This document shows positions 8,355 through 16,450 of a stretch of 40,098 bases of DNA, one piece after another; position 1 is the stretch's first letter, and every line of letters starts with the position of its first letter. Origin of the DNA: SIG603 sp964370775 (GTDB lineage Bacteria > Bacillota > Clostridia > Oscillospirales > Acutalibacteraceae); contig CAYJKT010000028.1 of the NCBI GenBank assembly GCA_964370775.1, forward strand, positions 1-40,098. The letters are read 5' to 3'. Position numbers and translations under genes: made by a program. The notes under the pieces were generated by a model. That model saw only the letters and a list, made by a program, of their open reading frames with translations, had not been told where the DNA came from and searched no databases.

Positions 8355-8779
8355 GTATGCTAGAACTAAAATATGTGGTTCCTGGTGACGATTTTACTAG
8401 AGCAGGCGAGGCTTCAAGTGACGTAAAAAAGAAACTTAAAAAAATCGGTTTTAATGCTGATGTTATAAGAAAAGTGGCTATCTCTATGTACGAGGGTGAA
8501 ATCAACATGGTGATACACGCTGGTGGTGGCACTGCTACTGTCGACATTGACCCTGATAAAGTAGTGATGATTTTAGAGGACAAAGGACCTGGCATTGCTG
8601 ATGTTAGCAAGGCTATGCAAGAGGGTTTCTCTACAGCGCCTGATAATGTGAGATCTTTGGGTTTTGGTGCTGGAATGGGTCTTCCTAACATGAAAAAATA
8701 CACAAATGAGCTTCATGTTGATTCCACCGTTGGTGTTGGTACAACTGTAACAATGGTAGTTTATCCTAACGAAGAATAA
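8351..8779 (+). CDS. RsbW/SpoIIAB-like ATP-binding (anti-sigma-type kinase) protein
   Basis: This 142-residue GHKL-fold ATPase shows the N box EGEINMVIH with the catalytic-type Glu (E48) and Asn (N52), the G1 box LEDKGPGI (about residues 75-82) and the G2 lid GFGAGMGLPNMK (about 104-115). It has no membrane or sensor domain. Its small size matches anti-sigma serine kinases (RsbW, SpoIIAB) rather than two-component sensor kinases. It is sandwiched between a DRTGG gene (ATGA overlap) and a hydrogenase-like gene (16 bp gap), so it probably works with them. No sigma factor or STAS anti-anti-sigma gene lies in the window, so its target is unknown. Confidence 0.85.
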   Translation: MSMLELKYVVPGDDFTRAGEASSDVKKKLKKIGFNADVIRKVAISMYEGEINMVIHAGGGTATVDIDPDKVVMILEDKGPGIADVSKAMQEGFSTAPDNVRSLGFGAGMGLPNMKKYTNELHVDSTVGVGTTVTMVVYPNEE

Positions 8780-8795
8780 GAAAGGTGGTAACGGC

Positions 8796-10061
8796 ATGTC
8801 ATTTTACCACTCTGTAACGCTTGATACGGACAAATGCGTTGGGTGCACTAACTGCATTAAACGATGTCCAACAGAAGCTATAAGAGTAAGAGATGGAAAA
8901 GCTGTTATCACAACGGAAAGATGTATTGATTGTGGTGAATGTATTAGAGTATGTCCACATCACGCAAAAAAAGCAATCTATTCACATCTTAACGATTTTG
9001 ATAAATTTAAGTATAAGATAGCTTTACCAGCCCCATCTCTATATGGCCAGTTTAATAATCTTGATGATGTAGATTATGTGTTAACTGGTCTTAAAAAAAT
9101 TGGGTTCGATTACGTTTTTGAAGTCGCAATAGCTGCTGAACTAGTTAGCGAAGCTACAAGACAAATCATGAAAGACCCTAACATACAAAAGCCAATTATC
9201 AGCTCGGCTTGCCCTGCTGTGGTTAGGCTTATTCGAGTGCGCTTCCCTGACTTATGCTCACATGTTTTGCAGTTTAATTCTCCTATGGAAATTGCTGCAA
9301 AAATTGCAAAAGAAAGAGTAGCAAAAGAACAAAATATTGACAAAAGCGAGATAGCTTGCATTTTCATAACTCCATGTCCAGCAAAAGTATCAGAGATTAA
9401 GTCACCAGTTACCTTAGAGAAATCAGATGTGGACGGAGCAGTCGCAATCAGCGACATCTACCCTTTACTTTCCTCTAAAATGGATAAGTTGACAGAGACT
9501 GAAAACTTATCTCATTCTGGAATTATCGGTGTTAGCTGGGCAACCAGTGGTGGTGAATCTGTAGCTTTATTAAAAGAAAAATACCTTGCAGCTGACGGAA
9601 TTGAACATGTTATAAAAGTGCTTGAAGAAATTGAAGACGAACGCATTGGCGACGTTGATTTTGTTGAGCTTAACGCATGTACAGGTGGCTGTGTTGGTGG
9701 TGTTCTATGCGTTGAAAATCCTTTTGTTGCAAAGGCTAGAATACAGTCATTAAGGAAATATCTGCCAGTAGCTAAAAATCATTTAGACACTGATATTGAT
9801 ATTAATGAATTAATGCACTGGACAGTGCCTCTAAAATATTCTGACGTTTTAACATTATCTAGCGACTTAAAACAAGCAATGAGAATGATGGTTGAGATTG
9901 GAAACATAGAAGAAAAACTACCAGGACTTGACTGTGGAGCTTGTGGAAGTCCTAGTTGCAGAGCATTTGCTGAGGACATTTTAAAAGGATATAGAAAAGA
10001 AACTGATTGTGTTTTTATAATTAAAAAATTGATGGAAGAGAAACTTGGAAAATTAATGTAA
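8796..10061 (+). CDS. [FeFe]-hydrogenase-like Fe-S protein with proton-relay Cys replaced by Ala
   Basis: The 421-residue protein has two N-terminal 4Fe-4S motifs (Cys 14, 17, 20, 24 and 43, 46, 49, 53), an [FeFe]-hydrogenase large-subunit domain (about 70-320) and a C-terminal 4Fe-4S domain of the PF04060 type (DCGACGSPSC, about 381-390, then TDC). The three H-cluster loops read SSACP (C139), TPCPAK (C194) and NACTGGCVGG (C295, C299), so all four cluster ligands are present. The residue equivalent to the proton-relay Cys299 of Clostridium pasteurianum CpI is Ala138. That pattern suggests a sensory or poorly catalytic enzyme rather than a bulk H2 producer. AAAGGTGG precedes the ATG. It lacks the PAS domain of its relative at 28857. 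The exact subgroup is uncertain. Confidence 0.85.
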   Translation: MSFYHSVTLDTDKCVGCTNCIKRCPTEAIRVRDGKAVITTERCIDCGECIRVCPHHAKKAIYSHLNDFDKFKYKIALPAPSLYGQFNNLDDVDYVLTGLKKIGFDYVFEVAIAAELVSEATRQIMKDPNIQKPIISSACPAVVRLIRVRFPDLCSHVLQFNSPMEIAAKIAKERVAKEQNIDKSEIACIFITPCPAKVSEIKSPVTLEKSDVDGAVAISDIYPLLSSKMDKLTETENLSHSGIIGVSWATSGGESVALLKEKYLAADGIEHVIKVLEEIEDERIGDVDFVELNACTGGCVGGVLCVENPFVAKARIQSLRKYLPVAKNHLDTDIDINELMHWTVPLKYSDVLTLSSDLKQAMRMMVEIGNIEEKLPGLDCGACGSPSCRAFAEDILKGYRKETDCVFIIKKLMEEKLGKLM

Positions 10062-10070
10062 GAGGTTTGT

Positions 10071-10403
10071 ATGAAAGTATATGAAATAGCTGAAAAACTA
10101 GGTTTTGAACTTTTGGTAGACGGAGAAAACAAAAACAGAGAAGTAGGCTCACTTTATGCATGTGATTTACTTAGTTGGGTTATAAGCAAAGCTAAGGACG
10201 AGCATTTGTGGTTCACTGTTATGGGTAATGTTAACACCATAGCTGTGGCTTCTTTAACTGATGTTTGTGCCGTTGTTTTGACTGACAATTCAGCACTTGA
10301 TGAAGATGCAAAAAAGAAGGCAGAACAAAACGAGATTGTTATATATAGAACTAGCACAGACACAGCAAATATCATAATAAAAACTAACGAGTTGATGAAA
10401 TGA
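10071..10403 (+). CDS. DRTGG-like protein, second copy in operon 1
   Basis: A 110-residue cytosolic protein starting MKVYEIAEKLGFELLVDGEN. Helix and strand order, length and the phrase TDVCAVVLTDNSALDEDAKKKAEQNEIVIYRT parallel the first DRTGG gene at 8007 (MHCIVFVRGKPIDPKVVELA). It is probably a diverged paralogue. It sits 9 bp after the hydrogenase-like gene and its stop overlaps the PHP start (ATGA). Function is unknown beyond the association. Confidence 0.68.
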   Translation: MKVYEIAEKLGFELLVDGENKNREVGSLYACDLLSWVISKAKDEHLWFTVMGNVNTIAVASLTDVCAVVLTDNSALDEDAKKKAEQNEIVIYRTSTDTANIIIKTNELMK

Positions 10404-11122
10404 ATAAATATAAGTACGACTTACATATTCACTCTTGCCTCTCCCCTTGCGGCGATATGGATATGACCCCAAATAACATTGTCAACATGGCAAGTATTAT
10501 AGGGTGCGACATAATCGCCGTAACTGACCATAACTCCTGTGCAAATTTGCCAGTAATTATGGAAATAGCCAAAAAAATGGGCATCACATGTGTTCCCGGT
10601 ATGGAGCTTTGCACTGCCGAGGAAGCACATGTTTTGTGCTATTTTCTCACACTCGAGGGTGCAATGAGTTTTTCTGAATATGTATATGAACAAAGCCCTA
10701 ATATTGAAAATAAAGAGCATATTTTTGGTGCACAAGTTATTATGAACGAGCAAGATGAACCTATAGACAAAGTAGACAAAATGCTTATAAACGCTACAAA
10801 CATTAGCGCTTATGAGTTAACTGAGCTTCTTATACCTTACGGTGGGATTGCTGTCCCTGCGCATATTGATAAATCTTCTTACAGCTTAATGGCAAGCCTT
10901 GGTTCTATTCCACCAGAATACGGTTTTAGCTGTGTAGAGCTTAGCGACAATTGCGAGATAGAAGCATTTTTAAACGATCACCCAGATATTAAAGAGATGG
11001 GCATATTAAGAGACTCCGACGCACATTATCTAGAAAATTTTAAAGATGAATTGCCAGAAATGACTTTAGAAAAAAATGATGTAAGGTCTGTAATAACAGC
11101 AATTAAAGGTGGAAAATTCTAA
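10400..11122 (+). CDS. PHP-domain metal-dependent phosphoesterase
   Basis: The 240-residue protein has the PHP-fold metal-ligand motifs in order: DLHIHSCLSPCG (about residues 7-18), VTDHNSCAN (about 41-49), GMEL (about 67-70), AHIDK (about 154-158) and DSDAH (about 202-206). PHP proteins hydrolyse phosphoesters with a trinuclear metal centre. The substrate here is unknown. It is the last gene of the hydrogenase-associated operon, translationally coupled to the preceding DRTGG-like gene. PHP genes at this position are a repeated feature of clostridial hydrogenase operons, but their role there is not established. Confidence 0.85.
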   Translation: MNKYKYDLHIHSCLSPCGDMDMTPNNIVNMASIIGCDIIAVTDHNSCANLPVIMEIAKKMGITCVPGMELCTAEEAHVLCYFLTLEGAMSFSEYVYEQSPNIENKEHIFGAQVIMNEQDEPIDKVDKMLINATNISAYELTELLIPYGGIAVPAHIDKSSYSLMASLGSIPPEYGFSCVELSDNCEIEAFLNDHPDIKEMGILRDSDAHYLENFKDELPEMTLEKNDVRSVITAIKGGKF

Positions 11123-11191
11123 ATACTTATGAAAACTTATTAATTTGAACTATAAAATTACCTAAACAATTAAATTTTGATAAAAAAACGA

Positions 11192-11219
11192 TTGAAAAAA
11201 TAAAAAATTGTGGTAAAAT
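11192..11219 (+). promoter_or_regulatory. Sigma-A-like promoter of the SH3 lipoprotein gene
   Basis: TTGAAA (11192-11197), a 16-nt spacer and TAAAAT (11214-11219) with an upstream TGG (extended -10) lie about 30 bp before the ATG at 11250. Confidence 0.6.
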
Positions 11220-11249
11220 ATAAATAAATACTAGAAAGGTAGTGATTAT

Positions 11250-11819
11250 ATGAAAAAATTAATCTTAAATATATTATGCGTGGCAATGGCTGTAACTTTT
11301 GTTTCTTGTTCAAATGGAACAGATGAAGACTTCAATGTATCTATAACTGGAACAGAGAGCAGTATGACAGAGCCAGTCGCTGACCCAATATCAGAGGGAA
11401 GAAATGTGCGTGTTACTTTGGTTAGAGTTACAAGTGACGGTATTAACGTAAGAAGTGGTCCTGGAACTGACAATGATATTTTAGGCACTGCTAACACTGG
11501 TAATTACTTTATGTATATATCTACTAGTGACGATTGGAACGAGATTGAATTTAATGGACAAACAGCTTACATTCACTCAAGTTTTTGCGAGAGCATTAAC
11601 TCTACAATGCAAGATGCACAAGGTTTAATCGCTGGCACTACCACTGAGGTTAGCAGTGATACTTCTAGCGATACGAGCGATGAAAACTCTACAACTTCTG
11701 AGGAAAGTTCCGACACTGAGAGTTCTGATAGCTCTGAAAACGACGAAAGTTCTGATGATACATCTAGCGATGAAAGCACTCCGTCAACTGATGGCAACCC
11801 AGAGGATGGTCAAGCTTAA
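11250..11819 (+). CDS. SH3-domain lipoprotein with Ser/Asp/Glu-rich tail
   Basis: The 189-residue protein starts with a lipoprotein signal (MKKLILNILCVAMAVTFVSC, lipid-anchored Cys at residue 20). A bacterial SH3 domain follows (about 53-115, with DGINVRSGPGTDNDILG and a DDWNEIEFNGQTAYIHSSF end), a module that often binds peptidoglycan. The last 60 or so residues are almost all Ser, Asp, Glu and Thr, a disordered acidic tail. It is probably attached to the outer face of the membrane. AGAAAGG precedes the ATG. The trkA-like genes follow within 26 bp, so they may be co-transcribed, though the functions look unrelated. Confidence 0.8.
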   Translation: MKKLILNILCVAMAVTFVSCSNGTDEDFNVSITGTESSMTEPVADPISEGRNVRVTLVRVTSDGINVRSGPGTDNDILGTANTGNYFMYISTSDDWNEIEFNGQTAYIHSSFCESINSTMQDAQGLIAGTTTEVSSDTSSDTSDENSTTSEESSDTESSDSSENDESSDDTSSDESTPSTDGNPEDGQA

Positions 11820-11845
11820 AGCTTAATTTTAGAACGGAGTTTATT

Positions 11846-12469
11846 ATGAATATTTTAGTTATAGGTGCTGGGCATTTGGGTAGAAAAATTGCAGAAGCAC
11901 TTGATAGAGACGGACACGACGTGGCAATTGTTGAGGAGCTTGAAGAAAAGCTATCTCAACTCAGTCCAAAATTCGGTGGCATTACTTTTCAAAGCTTCCC
12001 AATGGACGTTAACAATCTAAAAAATGCTGGTATCGAAAGTTGTGACGCTATCACGGTTACGACTTCTGACGACAATTTAAACATAACAGTTGGACAAATT
12101 GCAAAACACATTTTTGGTGTAAAAACAGTTGTTTCTCGTATATCTGACCCTTTTAGAGAGTACATTTTTGAAAGCTTCGGTTTGCAAACTGTTTGCCCTA
12201 CTAACATGAGTGCAGAGAGCATAATCTCTGCTATAACTTCACCTTATGAGCAAAAAAAAGTTAGCTTTGGCACAAATTCTATAGCTTTTAATATCATTCA
12301 AGCAGATAAACGTCATATCGGTAAGAGTATATCTATTGTAGCTGGTACGGAAGAAGAAAGTGTCTTTGGCGTTATAAGAGCAAGTGGCTCTTTCTTGCTT
12401 AATACTCCTTACGAGTGCCCTAAGGTTGAAGCAGGCGACAAGCTAGTTCTTGCAAAACGTGTTGACTAA
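11846..12469 (+). CDS. TrkA-family K+ channel regulatory subunit (first)
   Basis: This 207-residue protein has a Rossmann RCK N domain starting MNILVIGAGHLGRKIAEAL (GxGxxG at about residues 7-12) with acidic VEE at the end of the second strand, and a C-terminal TrkA-C domain (about 135-205). Such cytosolic proteins bind NAD(H) or nucleotides and gate TrkH/KtrB-type K+ uptake. ACGGAG lies upstream. A second TrkA-type gene follows 30 bp later. No TrkH/KtrB membrane partner is in the window. Confidence 0.85.
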   Translation: MNILVIGAGHLGRKIAEALDRDGHDVAIVEELEEKLSQLSPKFGGITFQSFPMDVNNLKNAGIESCDAITVTTSDDNLNITVGQIAKHIFGVKTVVSRISDPFREYIFESFGLQTVCPTNMSAESIISAITSPYEQKKVSFGTNSIAFNIIQADKRHIGKSISIVAGTEEESVFGVIRASGSFLLNTPYECPKVEAGDKLVLAKRVD

Positions 12470-12499
12470 AAATTATCTGAGCTTAGAATGGAGTAAATT

Positions 12500-13165
12500 A
12501 TGAAAATTGTAATTGCCGGTGGTGGTAAAATCGGAATGCATTTAGCGCTTGCAATGATAGAAAAAAGACACTATGTAAGTTTAATTGAAGCTGATAAAAT
12601 GAAATGCCAAAGACTTGCAAACGAGATTGACGCTGAGATAGTTTGTGGCGATTGCACAAATGTTGCAGCCTTAGAAACTGCTAACACAAAAAATGCAGAT
12701 TGCTTTATGGCTGTAACAGGTAGCGACCAAGATAATATTGTTGCCTCTCAACTTGCTAAAAACTATTTTAATGCTAAAAAAGTTATTGCACGCTCAAGCA
12801 ACCCTAGAAATTTGGAGACTTTCCATTTGCTGGGGGTAGATTACGCAGTAAGCAGTACAGAGATTATCACAAAACTAATTGAGCAAGAAGCTAATCTTGA
12901 CAACATGCATTTGCTTGCTAGTTTTAGTAAAGGTAAGGGTGCTATTTGTACAATTAAGTTGTCAGATAAAACGAAATATCACGGAGTTGCACTTAAAGAT
13001 ATTAAATTCCCACAAGGTATGCTTGTTATAAGCGTGGTTAGAAACGACGATATGATGATACCAAATGGTTCTACAGTTTTGAACAAAGGCGATGATGTTA
13101 TCGCTGTGTGTTCTGAAAAATATCAAAACGCAATGAAGAAGTTATTGGGTGAAGAAATCAAATAG
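12500..13165 (+). CDS. trkA: TrkA-family K+ channel regulatory subunit (second)
   Basis: A 221-residue protein with the same architecture: RCK N domain (MKIVIAGGGKIGMHLALAM, GxGxxG at about residues 7-12, acidic IEAD after the second strand, TGSDQDNIVASQLAKN in the middle) and TrkA-C (about 135-220). It is closer to canonical TrkA/KtrA than the gene upstream. ATGGAG precedes the start. The tandem pair resembles the two-RCK arrangement of enterobacterial TrkA split into separate genes; whether they form a hetero-octamer is inference. Confidence 0.85.
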   Translation: MKIVIAGGGKIGMHLALAMIEKRHYVSLIEADKMKCQRLANEIDAEIVCGDCTNVAALETANTKNADCFMAVTGSDQDNIVASQLAKNYFNAKKVIARSSNPRNLETFHLLGVDYAVSSTEIITKLIEQEANLDNMHLLASFSKGKGAICTIKLSDKTKYHGVALKDIKFPQGMLVISVVRNDDMMIPNGSTVLNKGDDVIAVCSEKYQNAMKKLLGEEIK

Positions 13166-13209
13166 CTATATTAATAGATTATTAAATTAAAAATAATTAC
13201 TATTTTTTA

Positions 13210-13245
13210 TTTACTTTTTTTAATCAATATGATATAATTATATCA
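13210..13245 (+). promoter_or_regulatory. perR promoter with palindromic operator over the -10
   Basis: TTTACT (13210-13215), 17 nt and TATAAT (13233-13238) form the promoter. A perfect 16-bp palindrome, TGATATAATTATATCA (13230-13245), covers the -10. Fur/PerR-family boxes are AT-rich palindromes of similar length, so autoregulation by the PerR-type protein is likely. It is not an exact match to the Bacillus PerR box. Confidence 0.6.
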
Positions 13246-13271
13246 AGATTACAAAAGGGAGTTGCATTTAT

Positions 13272-13664
13272 ATGCCTGTAAGACAAAATTATAGTAGAAA
13301 AAGAGTAGCTATTTTGGAAACATTAAAATCAACTGATGTTCACCCAACAGCTGAGTGGATTTATAACGAATTAAGCCCTAAGTTTAAAGATTTAAGCCTA
13401 GGCACAGTATATAGAAATGTAAAAAAATTCTGTGAAGACGGAAAAATTCGCAGTGTGGGCGTTATTAATGGTCAAGAACATTTTGACGGAAACGTAGCAC
13501 CACACAGTCATTTAATTTGCCAAAATTGTGGCAAAGTGCTTGATATGCACAGAGTGTTTTTCTCACAAGATTCTTTAAAAGCAATTTCAGATGAATACAG
13601 TTTTGACATTGCTAATGAAGATGTTGTGTTTAAAGGACTATGCAAGGATTGCCGAACAGTTTGA
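13272..13664 (+). CDS. perR: Fur-family regulator, PerR type
   Basis: The 130-residue repressor has the Fur winged helix (RKRVAILETLKST, HPTAEWIYNEL, SLGTVYRNVKKF) and the dimerisation domain with two structural CxxC pairs (CQNCGK about residues 82-87 and CKDC near 124-127). The metal site contains the PerR-type residues: His in HPTAE, Asp in HFDGN, the two His of HSH and Asp in LDMH. An Asp rather than Glu in HFDGN is the PerR signature, which favours peroxide sensing by Fe-catalysed histidine oxidation. GGGAG precedes the start. The gene controls its own promoter in related bacteria. The HD-hydrolase gene follows 28 bp later. Confidence 0.85.
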   Translation: MPVRQNYSRKRVAILETLKSTDVHPTAEWIYNELSPKFKDLSLGTVYRNVKKFCEDGKIRSVGVINGQEHFDGNVAPHSHLICQNCGKVLDMHRVFFSQDSLKAISDEYSFDIANEDVVFKGLCKDCRTV

Positions 13665-13692
13665 TTTTACATTTTAATTAAAGGATTTTTTA

Positions 13693-14283
13693 ATGAGTAC
13701 AAACAACGACTACAAAGCAAAATTTATAGAGATTTACAAAAAGCATATCACAAGAGACGGCAGTGAAAAATTTTTGGCTTGGCTTGAGAAAACAGATTTT
13801 TTCGTAGCACCAGCAAGCACAAAATACCATTGTGCTTGTGAGGGTGGTTTGGTTCAGCACAGTTTGAATGTGTATGAAGCTTTAAGAAATACATATTTTG
13901 AAGAGGGCGACAGCGAAGAAAGTTTTGCTATAGCTGCACTTTTCCATGATATTTGCAAAGCTCAATTCTATAAAACATCAACAAGAAATGTAAAAAATGA
14001 TGACACTGGTAAATGGGAGAAAGTTCCTTTTTACACAGTTGACGATATGTTCCCTTATGGGCACGGCGAGAAATCAGTGTTTCTAATCGAAAGATTTATG
14101 AAGCTTAAAATTGACGAAGCTGTAGCTATCCGTTGGCACATGGGTGGATTTGATGAAAGTGTTAGAGGTGGCTCGTTTGCAATAAGCGTTGCGTATGACA
14201 AATACCCTCTTGCTGTTAAACTGCATTTGGCTGATTTACAAGCTACATATTTAATGGAAAAAGGTACTTCTGACGTTAGATAA
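13693..14283 (+). CDS. HD-domain hydrolase
   Basis: A 196-residue cytosolic protein with HD-superfamily metal ligands: H56 (CEGGLVQHSLNVYE), H85-D86 (ALFHDICK), H124 (YGHGEKS), H149 (WHMGG) and D181 (HLADLQA). HD proteins are metal-dependent phosphohydrolases, often acting on nucleotides. The substrate is unknown; it resembles stand-alone HD hydrolases in clostridial and phage genomes, but no phage genes surround it. AAGGATT lies upstream. A strong bidirectional terminator follows the stop. Confidence 0.82.
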   Translation: MSTNNDYKAKFIEIYKKHITRDGSEKFLAWLEKTDFFVAPASTKYHCACEGGLVQHSLNVYEALRNTYFEEGDSEESFAIAALFHDICKAQFYKTSTRNVKNDDTGKWEKVPFYTVDDMFPYGHGEKSVFLIERFMKLKIDEAVAIRWHMGGFDESVRGGSFAISVAYDKYPLAVKLHLADLQATYLMEKGTSDVR

Positions 14284-14291
14284 CAAAATAT

Positions 14292-14329
14292 AACTGGGTG
14301 TGATAGACTTATTCTCATCACACCCAGTT
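14292..14329. terminator. Bidirectional terminator between convergent genes
   Basis: A 13-bp perfect stem, AACTGGGTGTGAT (14292-14304) with its complement at 14317-14329, has a 12-nt loop and is followed by TTTTATATT. It serves the HD hydrolase gene (plus) and the YitT gene (minus). Confidence 0.9.
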
Positions 14330-14338
14330 TTTATATTC

Positions 14339-15199
14339 TTATAAATTCGCCCTATAAAAGCCTTTACCAATAACCTCTGTTGAGTTATTCATAATTATGA
14401 AAGCCTTGTTATCTATGCTTCTAACATAAGTACGCAAGCTTTTTGCTTGCACTCTCGTTAAAACTGTTAGCATTGTAGCCTTTTTCTCTCCTGTAAATCC
14501 ACCAACGCAACCCCATACTGTGATGCCTCTCTTTAGTTCTTTTGTAACGTATTCCTTTACTTCTGTTTCTTTTTGAGTTATCACAATCACAACTTTCTTT
14601 GTGCTGATATTTTCAATCACATTATCAACAACGAAAGATTTAAGTATTAAACCTAGCACCGAGTACAGGCAAGTTTCTATACCAAAAAAGAACAGTGTAG
14701 ACAAAGTTATTAAAAAGTCACTTAATAGCAGAGACGAACCAAGCTCAAAACCTGTATTTTTGCCGATAATTAACGCTAAAATATCAGTTCCACCAGATGA
14801 TGCGCCAAGCGTGAACAATATAGCAGAACCCATTCCAGGCAAGATGATTGAAAACGCAAGTTCTAGCATTTTTTGGTCTGTTAGAGGTGAGTCAAGTGGA
14901 GCTATGAACTCAAACGCTTGTAGCATAAATGACAGTGCTAGTGTGCCATAAATTGACTTCGCCCCCATCTCTTTTCCAAGAAAAATAAATCCCATAATCA
15001 AGAAAAACATATTGATTATAAGCATTATTGTGCTTCCAGATAATGGGATAGGAAACGCTGTTAGGATAACTGTAATTCCACTTACTCCACCTGTTGAGAA
15101 ATCATTTGGAAACTTAAAGAAGTATATTCCAACAGCTAGTAGCAAAATTCCGGCATTAAGTAGTAAAAATTCTGATATTTTATCTTTTGTAATTTTCAT
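14339..15199 (-). CDS. YitT family integral membrane protein
   Basis: The 286-residue protein has five or so N-terminal transmembrane helices with the family motif FPNDFSTGGVSGI (about residues 30-42) and SGGTDILALII (about 135-145). A C-terminal cytosolic DUF2179 domain follows (about 200-280, VVIVITQKETEVKEYV and GFYRANL at the end). YitT proteins are common in Firmicutes; their transport substrate is not established. The ribosome binding site is weak (GAAAGAAAAA). The upstream gene runs in the same direction but is separated by a terminator, so this gene is probably monocistronic. Confidence 0.85.
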   Translation of the reverse strand: MKITKDKISEFLLLNAGILLLAVGIYFFKFPNDFSTGGVSGITVILTAFPIPLSGSTIMLIINMFFLIMGFIFLGKEMGAKSIYGTLALSFMLQAFEFIAPLDSPLTDQKMLELAFSIILPGMGSAILFTLGASSGGTDILALIIGKNTGFELGSSLLLSDFLITLSTLFFFGIETCLYSVLGLILKSFVVDNVIENISTKKVVIVITQKETEVKEYVTKELKRGITVWGCVGGFTGEKKATMLTVLTRVQAKSLRTYVRSIDNKAFIIMNNSTEVIGKGFYRANL

Positions 15200-15274
15200 T
15201 TTGATTTTTCTTTCAGTAAAATATGTAATACAAGTTAAGTTCTTTTTTTAACAAAACTCGTAAAAATACAAACG

Positions 15275-15299
15275 CACCGACAACACTAAATTGTCGGTG
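15275..15299 (-). terminator. Terminator after the degV-aldo/keto reductase operon
   Basis: CACCGACAA and TTGTCGGTG form a 9-bp perfect stem with a 7-nt loop just past the stop at 15308. On the minus strand it is followed by CGTTTGTATTTTT. Confidence 0.8.
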
Positions 15300-15307
15300 T
15301 TTAGTAT

Positions 15308-16438
15308 TTATTTTTCGTAAACGCCAGCAATGTTTGCTAGTTCATTTATAATCTCTATTTTTTGTGGGCAGTAGTTCTCACATAGTCCACAAGCGATACA
15401 TTCTGACGGTTTTCCACCATCTTTAGCTATCTCATTAAATCTATTCATGTTACTTGCCACAGTTTGGTCAGTGTCAAATTTTTTATGATGATTCATAGCA
15501 GAGAAATATGCTGGAATGTTAATTTGTTGAGGACATCCCTCAACGCAATATTTGCAATCTGTACATGGAATTAGAGGAACTCTGTTTATAATCTCAACTA
15601 CTTCATCAATAGTTTTTTGCTCGTCACTTGTCAAAGCTTTAAAGTTTTCCATGTAAGAAATATTATCGTTAAGTTGTTCCATGTTAGACATACCACTTAA
15701 AACAGTAACTACATTATCGAAAGACGCAGCATATCTGATAGCCCATGACGGAACTGATAAATTAGGCTCTTTTGATTTTAATAGGTTAACAGCGTCTTGA
15801 GGAAGTCCTGCTAATGTGCCACCTTTTACAGGCTCCATTATAATGATTGGTTTATTATGTTTTATAGCTGTCTCATAACATTTTTTTGATTGAACATTCT
15901 CGCTTTCCCAGTCGATATAGTTGATTTGCAATTGAACAAATTCGCTCTCTGGGTGTTTTGTTAAAATATCATCTAACACATCTGCACTGTCATGGAATGA
16001 AAAACCGATATGTTTAATTTTTCCCTCTGCTTTTTTCTTAGCAATAAAATCCCAACAACCTAAGTCGTCACATTTTTGTGCAGAATTTTTGTTAAGTGCG
16101 TGTAGTAAATAGAAATCATAGTACTCAAGACCAGCTCTATCTAAACTCTCTTGGAAAATTCTTTCCATATCATCTAGGTTCTCTAAGCTCCAGATTGGCA
16201 ATTTAGATGCAACTTGAAAGCTATCACGTGGGTATCTGTCAACAACTGCATCTTTGATTGCTACCTCAGATTTACCACCTATATACACATACGCTGTGTC
16301 AAAATAAGTAAAGCCTTTTGCCATGTATTCATCAACCATCTTACATGTGTGTTCCATGTCGATAGTGTCACCGTTCATTGGCAAACGCATGAAACCAAAA
16401 CCTAATTTTTTATATTCTTCACCTAAATATTTTCCCAT
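15308..16438 (-). CDS. Aldo/keto reductase with C-terminal 2x[4Fe-4S] domain
   Basis: A 376-residue oxidoreductase. The aldo/keto reductase barrel (about 1-285) has the tetrad residues: Asp in YFDTAY, Tyr in AYVYIGGKSE, Lys in ASKLP and His in LLHALNKN. The C-terminal ferredoxin-like part has CTDCKYCVEGCP (about 295-306) and CIACGLCENYCP (about 350-361). This fusion is typical of anaerobic Firmicutes and probably couples carbonyl reduction to Fe-S electron transfer. The physiological substrate is unknown. It follows degV by 12 bp in the same direction, so it is the second gene of that operon. A second member of the same fusion family is at 31778. Confidence 0.9.
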   Translation of the reverse strand: MGKYLGEEYKKLGFGFMRLPMNGDTIDMEHTCKMVDEYMAKGFTYFDTAYVYIGGKSEVAIKDAVVDRYPRDSFQVASKLPIWSLENLDDMERIFQESLDRAGLEYYDFYLLHALNKNSAQKCDDLGCWDFIAKKKAEGKIKHIGFSFHDSADVLDDILTKHPESEFVQLQINYIDWESENVQSKKCYETAIKHNKPIIIMEPVKGGTLAGLPQDAVNLLKSKEPNLSVPSWAIRYAASFDNVVTVLSGMSNMEQLNDNISYMENFKALTSDEQKTIDEVVEIINRVPLIPCTDCKYCVEGCPQQINIPAYFSAMNHHKKFDTDQTVASNMNRFNEIAKDGGKPSECIACGLCENYCPQKIEIINELANIAGVYEK

Positions 16439-16450
16439 TGTGATACTCCT

